From Sphingomonas sp. BK235 (lineage in GTDB: Bacteria > Pseudomonadota > Alphaproteobacteria > Sphingomonadales > Sphingomonadaceae), in the NCBI RefSeq assembly GCF_004345855.1, contig NZ_SLXN01000005.1:248001-312000 (forward strand): a stretch of 64,000 nt of DNA. The letters run 5' to 3'. The translations under genes were made by a program, and so were the position numbers. This document shows positions 1 to 8,107 of the stretch, one piece after another. The notes below the pieces were generated by a model. The model was not told the DNA's origin and did no database searches. It worked only from the letters and a program-made list of their open reading frames with translations. How positions within the stretch are numbered: position 1 is the first letter of the stretch; every line of letters starts with the position of its first letter.

Positions 1-426
1 GCCGGCGTCGCGCTGCTGCTCGCGCTCGGTGGGGTGGCGCTGGTGCGGCCGGCGGCGAGCGGCGCCAGCGCGGTGGCGGGGCTGCCCGGCGCGGAGCCGT
101 TCAGCGAGGCACGACTCGCCGCGCTGCGGGCGGAAGGGCGGCCGGTGTTCGCCTATTTCACCGCGGACTGGTGCCTCACCTGCAAGGTCAACGAGAAGGC
201 CGCGATCGAGACCGCCACCACCGCGGCCGCGTTCAAAGAGGGCAAGGTGGCGGTGCTGGTCGGCGACTGGACCGACGGCGACCCGGTGCTCGGCCGCTTC
301 ATCGAGGCGCACAACCGCGCCGGCGTGCCGCTCTACCTCTGGTACAAGCCCGGTGCCGCCACGCCGCGCGTGCTGCCGCAGGTGCTCACCAGCGGGATGC
401 TCGCCGCGCTGCCCGCGGATCGCTGA
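1..426 (+). CDS. dsbD: DsbD-like thiol:disulfide interchange protein, C-terminal part
   Basis: The reading frame is open from the first base, so the N-terminal part lies outside the window. The visible 141 residues begin with a hydrophobic stretch (end of a membrane segment), then a periplasmic thioredoxin-like domain with the redox motif WCLTC in the context FTADWCLTCKVNEK, typical of the C-terminal (gamma) domain of DsbD/ScsB-type electron carriers. The family passes electrons from cytoplasmic thioredoxin through the membrane to periplasmic disulfide reductases and cytochrome c maturation. A cis-Pro region (AGVPLYLWY) follows as in thioredoxin folds. Family assignment is firm; the exact subfamily cannot be settled without the N-terminus. 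Confidence 0.8.
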   Translation, partial: AGVALLLALGGVALVRPAASGASAVAGLPGAEPFSEARLAALRAEGRPVFAYFTADWCLTCKVNEKAAIETATTAAAFKEGKVAVLVGDWTDGDPVLGRFIEAHNRAGVPLYLWYKPGAATPRVLPQVLTSGMLAALPADR

Positions 427-439
427 GTCGGCCACGCCC

Positions 440-514
440 GTGCTCCTGCGAACGCAGGAACCCGGAGTCACAGAGGGTGACGCCCGCGGTTCTGGGCTCC
501 CGCATTCGCGAGAC
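440..514. repeat. Palindromic intergenic element, family B (degenerate copy)
   Basis: The left arm reads GTGCTCCTGCGAACGCAGGA and is itself a small hairpin. A decayed right arm (CTGGGCTCCCGCATTCGCGA) lies about 50 bp further on. It is the first of three elements that fill the gene-free stretch 427-870 after the dsbD stop. Better copies are at 703-782 and 6881-6958. No coding potential seen. Confidence 0.6.
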
Positions 515-532
515 CTTGCAAAACCCCCCTCC

Positions 533-626
533 GTCATCCCGGACTTGGTCCGGGATCCACTGTGCCGCACACTCATGTCGCGCTGTTCTTGCGGAGGAGT
601 GGATCCCGGAACAGGTCCGGGATGAC
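533..626. repeat. 94-bp palindromic element, family A
   Basis: Starts GTCATCCCGGACTTGGTCCG and ends with the near-complement GGAACAGGTCCGGGATGAC. Each arm is itself a hairpin (CCCGGAC/GTCCGGG). Arms pair with two mismatches across about 29 bp. Full-length copies of 94-95 bp are at 22492, 45445, 54440 and 60563. Confidence 0.8.
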
Positions 627-702
627 GGAAGAGGAGGAGCGTTGCGCGACGTTGGCAAAGGTCTCGCCCTCGCAGGAGCGCGCGTGGTTTCGTCTCACCG
701 GC

Positions 703-782
703 GTGTTCCTGCGGACGCAGGAACCCAGCGCCACGCAGGACAAAACCCGCGACCCTGGGCTCCTGCGTCCGCAGGAGCGCAC
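703..782. repeat. Palindromic intergenic element, family B
   Basis: Arms GTGTTCCTGCGGACGCAGGA and CTCCTGCGTCCGCAGGAGCG face each other across a spacer of about 30 bp. Same architecture as 6881-6958: an outer inverted repeat whose arms are themselves palindromic. It ends about 90 bp before the ATP-grasp gene, so it may lie in that operon's leader. Confidence 0.75.
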
Positions 783-870
783 TGAACCAAAATCACTCCA
801 CCCGCTTGTGCAGCGCAACCAACTCCGCCAGCATGGGTCGAAATCTCGGCTCGTGAGTTGACGGGGGTAG

Positions 871-2373
871 ATGGGGACAGCGGCGTTCGACGAGATCATG
901 GGGGCGGCCGATCGCGACGGTGCCCGCCCCGAGCTGGCGGACCTGTGTCGCTGGCTCGACGAGACGCCGTCCGACGAGCTCCGCCGCCGCCAGCGCTCCG
1001 CCGAGGTCACCTTCCGCCAGCTCGGCATCACCTTCGCGGTCTATGGCGAGAGCGAGGCGAGCGAGCGCATCATCCCGTTCGACATCGTGCCGCGCGTCTT
1101 CCTCGCCGACGAATGGGCGCGCCTGTCCGAGGGGCTGGTGCAGCGGGTCGAGGCGATCAACGCCTTCCTGGTCGACATCTACGGCGAGCGCCGCATCCTC
1201 AAGGAAGGCGTGCTTCCCGCCGACCTGATCCTCGGCAACCCGCAGTTCCGCCCCGAGATCGCCGGCATCCGCCCGCCACACGACGTCTGGGCGCACATCT
1301 GCGGCATCGACCTGGTGCGCACCGGGCCGGATCAGTTCTACGTGCTCGAGGACAATGCGCGGACGCCCTCGGGAGTGAGCTACATGCTCGAGAACCGCGA
1401 GGCGATGGTGCGGCTGTGCCCCGAGCTGTTCGCCAAGTTCCGCGTCGCGGCGGTCGACAGCTATCCCGACATGCTGCTCGAGACGATGAAGTCGGTCGCG
1501 CCGCGCGGCAGCGGGCAGCATCCCAATTGCGTGCTGCTGACGCCGGGCCACTATAATTCGGCCTATTACGAGCACAGCTTCCTCGCCGACTCGATGGGGA
1601 TCGAGCTGGTCGAGGCGGCCGACCTCGTCGTCGACGACGATCTCGTCTACATGCGCACGATCGCCGGGCGCGTGAAGGTCGACGTGATCTATCGCCGCGT
1701 CGACGACGACTTCCTCGATCCGCTGGTGTTCCGCCCCGAGTCGCTGCTCGGCGTGCCCGGGCTGATCGCCGCTTACGCCGCCGGCAACGTCGCGATCATC
1801 AACGCGCCCGGCAACGGCATCGCCGACGACAAGGCGATCTACAGCTACATGCCCGAGATCGTGCGCTTCTACTCGGGCGGGGAGGCCAAGCTGCCGATCG
1901 TCGAGACGTGGCGCTGCCGCGAGCCCGAGGCGCTGCGCTACGTGCTCGACCATCTCGACGAGCTGGTGGTCAAGCTGGTCGACGGCTCGGGCGGCTACGG
2001 TATGCTGGTCGGGCCGACCGCCTCCAAGAGCGAGATTGAGCGCTTCCGCGCCGCGCTGGTGGCCGAGCCGCACCGTTACATCGCGCAGCCGACGCTGGCA
2101 CTCTCCACCGTGCCGACGCTGGTGGAGCAGGGGGTGGCGCCGCGCCACGTCGACTTCCGGCCCTTCGTGCTGAGCGGCGCACGCGGGGTGCAGGTGGTGC
2201 CGGGCGGACTGACCCGAGTCGCGCTGCGCGAGGGCTCGTTGGTGGTCAATTCGTCGCAGGGCGGCGGCACCAAGGACAGTTTCGTGCTGATGCCCGGCGC
2301 GCCGACGATGTCCCAGTCGGCCGGTACGCAGACGATGGGCGGCATGACCCAGACGCTCGGCGGGCAGGGCTGA
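871..2373 (+). CDS. Circularly permuted ATP-grasp protein
   Basis: A 500-residue protein of the circularly permuted ATP-grasp family (DUF404/DUF407 type). Family hallmarks seen include RRQRSAEVTFRQLGITF near the N-terminus, the acid-rich YVLEDNARTPSGVSYMLENR, and the nucleotide-site-like VVKLVDGSGGYGMLVGP around residues 370-385. ATP-grasp enzymes activate a carboxylate as acylphosphate and join it to an amine; the substrate of this family is not known. A GGGGG tract precedes the ATG. The stop overlaps the next start (TGATG), so it is translationally coupled to the alpha-E gene, the usual companion of this family together with a transglutaminase-fold protein. A role in making or attaching an unknown peptide is inference. 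Confidence 0.9.
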   Translation: MGTAAFDEIMGAADRDGARPELADLCRWLDETPSDELRRRQRSAEVTFRQLGITFAVYGESEASERIIPFDIVPRVFLADEWARLSEGLVQRVEAINAFLVDIYGERRILKEGVLPADLILGNPQFRPEIAGIRPPHDVWAHICGIDLVRTGPDQFYVLEDNARTPSGVSYMLENREAMVRLCPELFAKFRVAAVDSYPDMLLETMKSVAPRGSGQHPNCVLLTPGHYNSAYYEHSFLADSMGIELVEAADLVVDDDLVYMRTIAGRVKVDVIYRRVDDDFLDPLVFRPESLLGVPGLIAAYAAGNVAIINAPGNGIADDKAIYSYMPEIVRFYSGGEAKLPIVETWRCREPEALRYVLDHLDELVVKLVDGSGGYGMLVGPTASKSEIERFRAALVAEPHRYIAQPTLALSTVPTLVEQGVAPRHVDFRPFVLSGARGVQVVPGGLTRVALREGSLVVNSSQGGGTKDSFVLMPGAPTMSQSAGTQTMGGMTQTLGGQG

Positions 2374-3308
2374 TGCTCAGCCGCACCGCCGCCTCGCTCT
2401 ACTGGCTCGGCCGCTACGTCGAGCGTGCCGACTTCATCGCGCGACTGGTCGAGGCGACGCTGCGGCTCGACGTGCTCTCCACCCGTCCCGCGGGCGAGGA
2501 CGCGTGGCGCTCGGCGCTGGCGGTGACCGAGACCGAGCCCGCCTTCGCCGCGGTCGGCGGTGAGCTGACCCGCGAGGAGGTGGCGCGCTTCCTGCTCGCC
2601 GACGCCGGCCACCCCGGCTCGATCCTGCGCTGCGTCGGCATGGCGCGCGACAACGCCCGCGCGGTGCGCACCGCGCTCAGCCGCGAGGCGTGGCAGGCGA
2701 TCAACGGCGCCTGGCTGCTGTTCGACCAGCGCGTCGCGCGGCTCGATCCCGCGACGACGCTGGCGCTGGTCGATTCGGTCAAGGCGGAGACGCGCGGTTT
2801 CGAGGGCGCGGTTCACCGCATGCTGCGCAACCAGACGACCCTGTTCATCCGGCTCGGCCAGGCGGTGGAGCGGACCGACAACACCGCGCGGCTGCTCGAC
2901 GTCAAATACCATCTGCTGTTGCCCGCGGGCGAGCCGGTCGGCGGCACGGTCGACCGCGACCAATGGACCACGATCCTCCAGACGGTGTCGGCGGTGACCG
3001 CTTACCGCTGGCTCTACAGCGACGGGCTCGCCCCGGCGAACGTGATTGATCTGCTGCTCAGCCGCGGCGAGCTGCCGCGCAGCGTCGCCGCCGCGACCGA
3101 GGAGACCGTCACCGCGCTCACCGGCCTGGCGCGCTCGAGCGGCACCCAGGGGGAGGCGGACCGGATGGCACGCACGCGCTCGGCGCGGATCGCGCGCACG
3201 CGCACCAGCGACGTCATCAGCGCCGGGCTGCACCAGCATCTCCGGGCCGTGATCGCCGAGAACGCGCATCTGCACGTCGCGATCGGCCGGCAGTTCAAGT
3301 TCCACTGA
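2373..3308 (+). CDS. Alpha-E domain protein (DUF403)
   Basis: A 311-residue, largely helical protein with the family's N-terminus MLSRTAASLYWLGRYVERAD and the motif FIRLGQAVERTDNTARLLDVKY. No catalytic function is established; it is known by its constant linkage to circularly permuted ATP-grasp and transglutaminase-like genes. Here both junctions are TGATG overlaps, upstream at 2371-2375 and downstream at 3306-3310. The three proteins are therefore expected in fixed stoichiometry, probably as one complex or short pathway (inference). Confidence 0.9.
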   Translation: MLSRTAASLYWLGRYVERADFIARLVEATLRLDVLSTRPAGEDAWRSALAVTETEPAFAAVGGELTREEVARFLLADAGHPGSILRCVGMARDNARAVRTALSREAWQAINGAWLLFDQRVARLDPATTLALVDSVKAETRGFEGAVHRMLRNQTTLFIRLGQAVERTDNTARLLDVKYHLLLPAGEPVGGTVDRDQWTTILQTVSAVTAYRWLYSDGLAPANVIDLLLSRGELPRSVAAATEETVTALTGLARSSGTQGEADRMARTRSARIARTRTSDVISAGLHQHLRAVIAENAHLHVAIGRQFKFH

Positions 3309-4108
3309 TGCGTCTCTCGATCGAGCATCGCACGAGCTATCGCTTCACCGCCCCGCAGGCGCGGGTCGTCCAGCTGCTGCGCATGACGCCGCGCAACAGC
3401 CACGACCAGACCGTCGCCGAGTGGCATATCTCGGTCGACTGCGACGCGCGATTGCGCGAGCACCGCGACGGCTTCGGCAACCGCACCACGATGCTCTACG
3501 CCGAGGGGCCGCTCGACGGCATCGAGATCGCGGTGGCGGGCGAGGTGGTGACGAGTACGTCCCGAGGCGTGCTGCACGGCACGTTCGAGCCGCTGCCGCC
3601 CGCGCTCTACCTGCGTGCGACGCCGACGACTTCGGCGGACGCGGCGATCGAGGACTTCGCGCGCGCGGCGGTCGGTGACGCCGCGCCGATCCCTGCGCTG
3701 CACGCGCTCAACCGCGCGCTGCACGAGCGTTTCGCCGTCTCGTCGGAGCGCCCCGATCCGGGCCTCACCGCGGCCGACGCCTTCGCGCGCGCGAGCGCGA
3801 CCCCGCGCGACCTGGCGCAGCTGTTCGTGGCGGCGGCGCGCGCGCTGGCGGTGCCGGCGCGCTACGTCACGGGCTATTGCGACCTGCAGGACGGCCGCCG
3901 CGCCACGCCGCACGGCTGGGCCGAGGCGTGGGTCGACGATCTCGGCTGGGTCGGCTTCGACCCGACGCTGGGCGAGTCGCCCGAGGAGCATCACGTCCGC
4001 GTCGCGGTCGCGCTGGATGCGACCGGCTCGTCGCCGGTGGCGGGATCGCGGCTCGGCGAGGGGCGCGAGTGTCTCGAGGTCGAGGTGCAGGTCAGCGCGC
4101 AGGAGTAG
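3308..4108 (+). CDS. Transglutaminase-like protein, catalytic Cys missing
   Basis: A 266-residue protein with the bacterial transglutaminase N-terminal beta domain (residues 1-90, starting MRLSIEHRTSYRF) and a papain-like core. The family triad is Cys-His-Asp. His202 (PHGWAEAW) and Asp218 (VGFDPTLG) are present, but where family members read G-x-C-x-D-[FY]-A-[HQ] this protein reads ATPRDLAQ, with Pro166 in the Cys position (codon ccg). It is therefore predicted not to act as a protease or transglutaminase and may be a binding or scaffold subunit. It is the third gene of the coupled operon. The gene for an intact paralogue lies at 5632-6414. The residue replacement is seen directly; loss of activity is inference. 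Confidence 0.88.
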   Translation: MRLSIEHRTSYRFTAPQARVVQLLRMTPRNSHDQTVAEWHISVDCDARLREHRDGFGNRTTMLYAEGPLDGIEIAVAGEVVTSTSRGVLHGTFEPLPPALYLRATPTTSADAAIEDFARAAVGDAAPIPALHALNRALHERFAVSSERPDPGLTAADAFARASATPRDLAQLFVAAARALAVPARYVTGYCDLQDGRRATPHGWAEAWVDDLGWVGFDPTLGESPEEHHVRVAVALDATGSSPVAGSRLGEGRECLEVEVQVSAQE

Positions 4109-4117
4109 AGCGGCGGC

Positions 4118-4663
4118 TCACCCCAGCGGCCAGCGCGCCACCGCCTCGTAGCGCGCGCCCGCGCTCGTGAGGTGGCTCTCGTACAGCAGCAGGTGTTCGA
4201 GCCTGAAGTCGGGCGTGGCGAGCGCCGCATGCGCCTCGGTCCAGCGTGCCACCGCGGCCGGATCGGCGCTGCGGCGCGCCAGCCGCGCCAGCGTGATATG
4301 CGGCAGGTAGCGACGCTGGTCGGGCGCCACTGCGGCGCGGCGCAGCGCCTGATCGACCTTGCGGTGGAGCGCGGCGAGCGGCTCGGCGGGCACGACCCGT
4401 GCCCATAAGGTATCGACCCGACCGCGCTGGTCGAACGCGCCGACGCCCTCGACCCGTACCGTCGGCACCGGCGCCATCACGCCGGCGAGCGCGGCGGCGA
4501 CGTCCTCCGCCTGTGTCCGTTCGACCTCGCCGATGAAGCGCAGCGTCAGGTGCAACTGCTCGTCGTCCTGCCAGCGCACGCCCGCGGCGCCGTCGCCCGT
4601 GGCGGCGAGCAGCGCGGCACGGATCGCCGGCGGGGGGCGCAGGGCGACGAACAGACGGTGCAT
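4118..4663 (-). CDS. thpR: RNA 2',3'-cyclic phosphodiesterase
   Basis: A 181-residue 2H-phosphoesterase of the ThpR/LigT family, which opens 2',3'-cyclic phosphates on RNA ends. Both catalytic H-x-T motifs are present: His38-Leu-Thr40 (LHLTLRF) and His122-Ile-Thr124 (LPHITLAR), with the expected spacing. The start is placed at the ATG giving MHRLFVALRPP, the conserved family N-terminus; the frame is open for 41 more codons upstream but that part does not resemble the family. Convergent with the transglutaminase gene (9-bp gap) and divergent from the BI-1 gene. Confidence 0.92.
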   Translation of the reverse strand: MHRLFVALRPPPAIRAALLAATGDGAAGVRWQDDEQLHLTLRFIGEVERTQAEDVAAALAGVMAPVPTVRVEGVGAFDQRGRVDTLWARVVPAEPLAALHRKVDQALRRAAVAPDQRRYLPHITLARLARRSADPAAVARWTEAHAALATPDFRLEHLLLYESHLTSAGARYEAVARWPLG

Positions 4664-4694
4664 GAAATCTCTGTAACGAACGGTTGCTGTCGTC

Positions 4695-4713
4695 GGAACG
4701 GGGAGCCCGTTCC
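4695..4713. promoter_or_regulatory. Hairpin between divergent thpR and BI-1 genes
   Basis: Perfect 8-bp inverted repeat GGAACGGG-gag-CCCGTTCC in the 122-bp divergent region, followed by a second small palindrome (TTCCTT-gaa-AAGGAA). It could be an operator or leader hairpin. No matching regulator is recognised. Confidence 0.35.
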
Positions 4714-4785
4714 TTGAAAAGGAAACGGCGCGCGGCGATATTCGACGCATCCGGCATGAGTGCCGGGCGAAGGAGTTTTGAGACA

Positions 4786-5526
4786 ATGGCCAACTGGTCC
4801 GATCCCCGGCCCTCCGCCGCCGCGTTCGGCGGAACCGCTTCGGGCACCCGCGACGCGGCGTTCGACGCCGGGCTGCGGTCGTACATGCTGTCCGTCTACA
4901 ATTACATGGCGTCGGGCGTGCTGCTCACCGGCATCGTCGCGCTGGCGTTCGCGCTCTCGGGCTATGCCCAGGCCGCGTTCCAGTCGCCGCTGCGCTGGGT
5001 GATCGCGCTGCTGCCGCTCGGCTTCGTCTTCGCGATGAGCTTCGGCCAGGGCAAGTTCACCACCTCGACGCTCAAGGCGATGTTCTGGGGCTTCGCGGTG
5101 GCGATGGGTCTGTCGCTGTCGTCGATCTTTTTCGTCTACTCGCCGATCGCGATCGCGCAGGCGTTCGCCGCGACCGCGGCGGGCTTCGCCGCGCTGAGCC
5201 TGTATGGCTACACCACCAAGCGCGACCTGTCGGCGTTCGGCGCGTTCCTGATCATCGGTCTGGTCGGCCTGATCGTCGCCAGCCTGATCAACCTGTTCGT
5301 GAACTCGGGCCCGCTCGGGCTGGTGATCTCGATCGTCGGCGTGCTGCTGTTCGCTGGCCTCACCGCCTATGACACGCAGCGCACCAAGAGCCTGTACTTC
5401 CAGGTCGCGGGCCATGGCGCCGAGATGGTCGGCAAGGCGGTGGTGATGTCGGCGCTGAGCCTCTACCTCGATTTCATCAACATGTTCCTCTTCATCCTGC
5501 GGCTGTTCGGCGGCAATCGCGACTGA
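4786..5526 (+). CDS. Bax inhibitor-1/YccA family membrane protein
   Basis: A 246-residue inner-membrane protein with about seven hydrophobic segments. Family landmarks are the N-terminal RSYMLSVYNYMASGVLLTGI and the C-terminal GLTAYDTQRTKSLY, which holds the conserved Asp of the predicted ion/proton-gating site of BI-1 (TMBIM) proteins. Members leak Ca2+/H+ or interact with the membrane protease FtsH; the bacterial role is not settled. AAGGAG lies 10 bp before the chosen ATG (MANWSDPRP). The frame is open upstream to 4684, but that extension is basic and unlike the family. A clear intrinsic terminator follows at 5565. Confidence 0.93.
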   Translation: MANWSDPRPSAAAFGGTASGTRDAAFDAGLRSYMLSVYNYMASGVLLTGIVALAFALSGYAQAAFQSPLRWVIALLPLGFVFAMSFGQGKFTTSTLKAMFWGFAVAMGLSLSSIFFVYSPIAIAQAFAATAAGFAALSLYGYTTKRDLSAFGAFLIIGLVGLIVASLINLFVNSGPLGLVISIVGVLLFAGLTAYDTQRTKSLYFQVAGHGAEMVGKAVVMSALSLYLDFINMFLFILRLFGGNRD

Positions 5527-5564
5527 GCCGCATAGCCGATCCTCGATCGGCGGCGTTAGGAAGG

Positions 5565-5597
5565 GGCTCGGCGGGTGACCGCCGGGCCTCTTTTCTT
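5565..5597 (+). terminator. Rho-independent terminator after the BI-1 gene
   Basis: Stem GGCTCGGCGG (5565-5574), loop gtga, stem CCGCCGGGCC (5579-5588) with one G-T wobble, followed by TCTTTTCTT. Confidence 0.85.
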
Positions 5598-5631
5598 ATG
5601 GGTTCGCGGTAGCGGGCCGGAGACCCAAGCC

Positions 5632-6414
5632 ATGCGCCTCTCGATCCAGGTCCTGCTCGACTATGGCTTCCCCGAGCCCGCCGACGTGCTGCTCCAGATC
5701 GAGGCCGCGGCGCTGCCCGCGCAGCGGCTCGAGACGCAGGCGTTGGTGATCGAGTCGGACCATCCGATCCGCGCGGTCGCGGGCGAGGAGGGGGTGGGGC
5801 AGCGCTGCTGGGCGCGCGGCGAGGGCCGGCTCGTGGCGCGCTACGAGGCGGTCGTCGCGATCGATCGTGCCGCGCTCGATCTCGCCATGCTGCCCGCGAC
5901 TCCGGTCACCTCGCTGCCCGCGGCGACGATCCCGTATCTGCTGCCGAGCCGCTATTGTGAGTCGGATCGGTTCGAGCACCTCGTCCGCCGCCGCTTCGAG
6001 CGGCTGAGCGGCGGCGCGCTGGCGCTCGCGCTCGCCGACTTCGTGCGAACTCACCTCCGCTACGACGGCGCCGACACCGACGCGCGCACCACGGCGATGG
6101 AGACGTTCGCGTCGGGACGGGGCGTCTGCCGCGACTATGCGCATCTGCTCGTCGCGCTCGCGCGCGCCGCCGAGATCCCGGCGCGCTGCGTCGCGGTCTA
6201 TGCTCCCGGCGTCGACCCGCCCGACTTCCACGCGGTCGCCGAACTGTGGCTCGACGGCAGCTGGCACCTCGTCGACGCCACCGGCATGGCGCGCGCCGAC
6301 GAGATGGCGGTGGTGACGGTCGGCCGCGACGCCACCGACATCGCCTTCATGACCGTGTTCGGCACCGCCAACCTGTGGACGCAGACCGTGCGCGTCGAGC
6401 GGCTGGCGGATTGA
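5632..6414 (+). CDS. Transglutaminase family protein, catalytically intact
   Basis: A 260-residue cytoplasmic-looking transglutaminase-like protein. The complete triad is visible: Cys166 in GRGVCRDYAHLL, His200 in PPDFHAVAELW and Asp215 in WHLVDATG. The N-terminal domain (MRLSIQVLLDYGFPEPADVL) is of the transglutaminase-associated beta type. The start is chosen at MRLS because the 19 residues upstream overlap the terminator region of the previous gene. It lies close to the operon containing the Cys-less paralogue, so the two may have split catalytic and structural roles (inference). Substrates are unknown. Confidence 0.9.
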   Translation: MRLSIQVLLDYGFPEPADVLLQIEAAALPAQRLETQALVIESDHPIRAVAGEEGVGQRCWARGEGRLVARYEAVVAIDRAALDLAMLPATPVTSLPAATIPYLLPSRYCESDRFEHLVRRRFERLSGGALALALADFVRTHLRYDGADTDARTTAMETFASGRGVCRDYAHLLVALARAAEIPARCVAVYAPGVDPPDFHAVAELWLDGSWHLVDATGMARADEMAVVTVGRDATDIAFMTVFGTANLWTQTVRVERLAD

Positions 6415-6421
6415 TCGCGCA

Positions 6422-6447
6422 GGAACGCGCGCCCTGGGCGCGGCGTT
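6422..6447 (+). promoter_or_regulatory. EcfG-type general stress promoter
   Basis: Exact match to the alphaproteobacterial EcfG consensus: GGAAC (6422-6426), 17-bp spacer, CGTT (6444-6447). The predicted start point is about 30 bp before the ATG at 6487, which has its own GCAGGAGAGAG ribosome site. It begins 8 bp after the transglutaminase stop. Confidence 0.75.
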
Positions 6448-6486
6448 GGGCGTGTCAGACTATTGCCAGCATCGCAGGAGAGAGAC

Positions 6487-6780
6487 ATGACCGACCAGAG
6501 CCCGATCGACGACCGCGCGCTCGACAGCCTCTCGGTGGCGCCCGAGGCCGGCAACGCGGGCGGATCCAAGGACCCGCGGCAGGACGCCGGGCAGGACCGT
6601 TCGATCGAGAAAAGGCTGCAGAAGCACCCCGACAGTGCCGACGCGAAGGTCGACCAGGGCTTGGACGAGTCGATGGACGCTTCCGACCCGGTGTCGGCGA
6701 CCCAGCCGGGCCGCGACGATCCCGCACCCTCGTCGGGCTTCGACGAGGCCGAGGAAGCGGAGCGCCAGCGCGACGCGTGA
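6487..6780 (+). CDS. Small acidic protein under stress promoter control
   Basis: A 97-residue, strongly acidic, Gly/Asp/Ser-rich hydrophilic protein starting MTDQSPIDDRALDSLSVAPE. It has no membrane segment, Cys, or recognisable domain and is probably intrinsically disordered. I do not recognise it. A strong ribosome site (AGGAGAGAG) and the EcfG-type promoter immediately upstream argue that it is a real, stress-induced gene. Low complexity and acidity resemble the small hydrophilic stress proteins common in the EcfG regulons of alphaproteobacteria, but no specific function can be assigned. Confidence 0.75.
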   Translation: MTDQSPIDDRALDSLSVAPEAGNAGGSKDPRQDAGQDRSIEKRLQKHPDSADAKVDQGLDESMDASDPVSATQPGRDDPAPSSGFDEAEEAERQRDA

Positions 6781-6880
6781 GGAACCGCGCGACGCGGAGG
6801 TGCGCGCGTGGATCATCGTCACGCCGGCGTTCGGGGCGTCTGCGCGGAAGCGTGTGATCGATCTGGCGTGAATCATCGGG

Positions 6881-6958
6881 GTGCTCCTGCGAACGCAGGA
6901 GCCCAGAGCCACAAGCGTCGCCGTCCGCGGCACTGGGCTCCTGCGTCCGCAGGAGCAC
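6881..6958. repeat. Palindromic intergenic element, family B (best copy)
   Basis: 78 bp from GTGCTCCTGCGAACGCAGGA to GCTCCTGCGTCCGCAGGAGC plus AC. The outer arms pair over about 26 bp with one mismatch, and each arm folds on itself. It lies in the 595-bp gene-free stretch 6781-7375, which otherwise holds only the family A remnant at 7082 and no further recognisable gene. Confidence 0.8.
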
Positions 6959-7081
6959 GGCTCAAGGAGGGTAGATCAGATCCTCATCGAACGCCGTCAC
7001 CCGCAAGGCGGCTTGTACCTGCGGTGGTTGGACCTGCCGCTTGTCTCTGACGCGCGTGCAGGGTTGCGATCACAGAGGGCC

Positions 7082-7143
7082 CCGCGAGAGCAACAGCGGC
7101 GCCGCTTGCGGCACCATGGATCCCGGGGCGAGCCCGGGATGAC
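7082..7143. repeat. Family A element, right half only
   Basis: Contains the right arm ATGGATCCCGGGGCGAGCCC followed by GGGATGAC, and part of the internal spacer (CCGCGAGAGCAAC, shared with the copy at 45445). The left arm is missing, so this is a truncated copy. Confidence 0.6.
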
Positions 7144-7375
7144 GGGTACGGCCGTCCGCCACTTCGGGTAACCACGCGCTACGATCGAATGTTGCCCAAA
7201 AGCCGCGCCCGCGGCGGCTTTTCCACCATGATACAACTGCTGGTCGCATCCATGTTGCGGTGCGGCAGGGTTCGTGATGGATTGATGACAATCGGAAGGC
7301 ACGCGCGTTAAGGGCTGCGTTAACCCTTTTCGCGCATGATCCTCCCGGTTGAAACGCTGGGGCGGGGTACGGATC

Positions 7376-7927
7376 ATGGGTGCCAGAAGGAAGCCGGCCG
7401 AGGGCGCGATGACATTGGCCGAGATGAAGGAATTCGCCAGCTTCGCGGCGGCGACGCAGCGCTACGTGCGCCGCAGCCTCGACGTCGGACTCGATCGCGA
7501 GGACGCGATGGTGCGCTGGTCGCGCGACGTCGTCGAGGCGGCGAGCATCCGCGCGCAGGCGCATCATTACCGCCGCCTTCCCGCGATCCGCGCGCTGGTA
7601 CCCGATGACAGCGGGCTCGAGGCGGCCGAGCAATTGCTCGCGCCGTTGATCACGCTCTCCGCCTTCGATCTGGGGCAGGGGCGGATCACCACCTTCTCGG
7701 CCTATCGCTTCCTCTACGAGCGGCTGGTCGGCGCGCAGGTGCGGCCGTGGCTGCCCTCGGCCTTCTGCGCCGCGGCGGCGATGCCGCATCTTCACCCCGA
7801 GCTGCGCCGCGCGCTGCTCCAGTCGATCAGCGAGGCGGCGGCGACCGCCTCGGGCTGGTCGTCGCGCCAGCCCGCCTTCTTCCCGGCCTGGGTCGAGAAG
7901 GTCGACGTCACCGCGCTGCCGCACTGA
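7376..7927 (+). CDS. Hypothetical protein, helical
   Basis: A 183-residue protein that I do not recognise. It is Ala/Arg/Glu-rich and predicted mostly helical, with one Cys and no signal peptide or membrane segment. The body (MTLAEMKEFASFAAATQRYVRRSLDVGLDRE...) would also be served by an internal ATG at 7409; the ATG at 7376 follows GCGGGGTACGGATC, and neither has a strong Shine-Dalgarno. GC-skewed codon use is normal for the window, so it looks like a native gene. Preceded by repeats rather than an operon partner. Confidence 0.65.
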   Translation: MGARRKPAEGAMTLAEMKEFASFAAATQRYVRRSLDVGLDREDAMVRWSRDVVEAASIRAQAHHYRRLPAIRALVPDDSGLEAAEQLLAPLITLSAFDLGQGRITTFSAYRFLYERLVGAQVRPWLPSAFCAAAAMPHLHPELRRALLQSISEAAATASGWSSRQPAFFPAWVEKVDVTALPH

Positions 7928-8107
7928 GGCGCGCCGCGACCGCGTCGGGGGGCGCGGTCGCGAGCGGTGGATCACTCGCCGCGGGTGGCGGCGGGCAGGG
8001 GGCTTGGACCGAGGCGGGCCGGATCGCCCGCCTGTCAGCGCGCGCGGGGGCGCGCAGACTTCTCGGGCACGACGATCCGGCGCCGCTCGGCCGCGGCGCG
8101 CCGGGTC

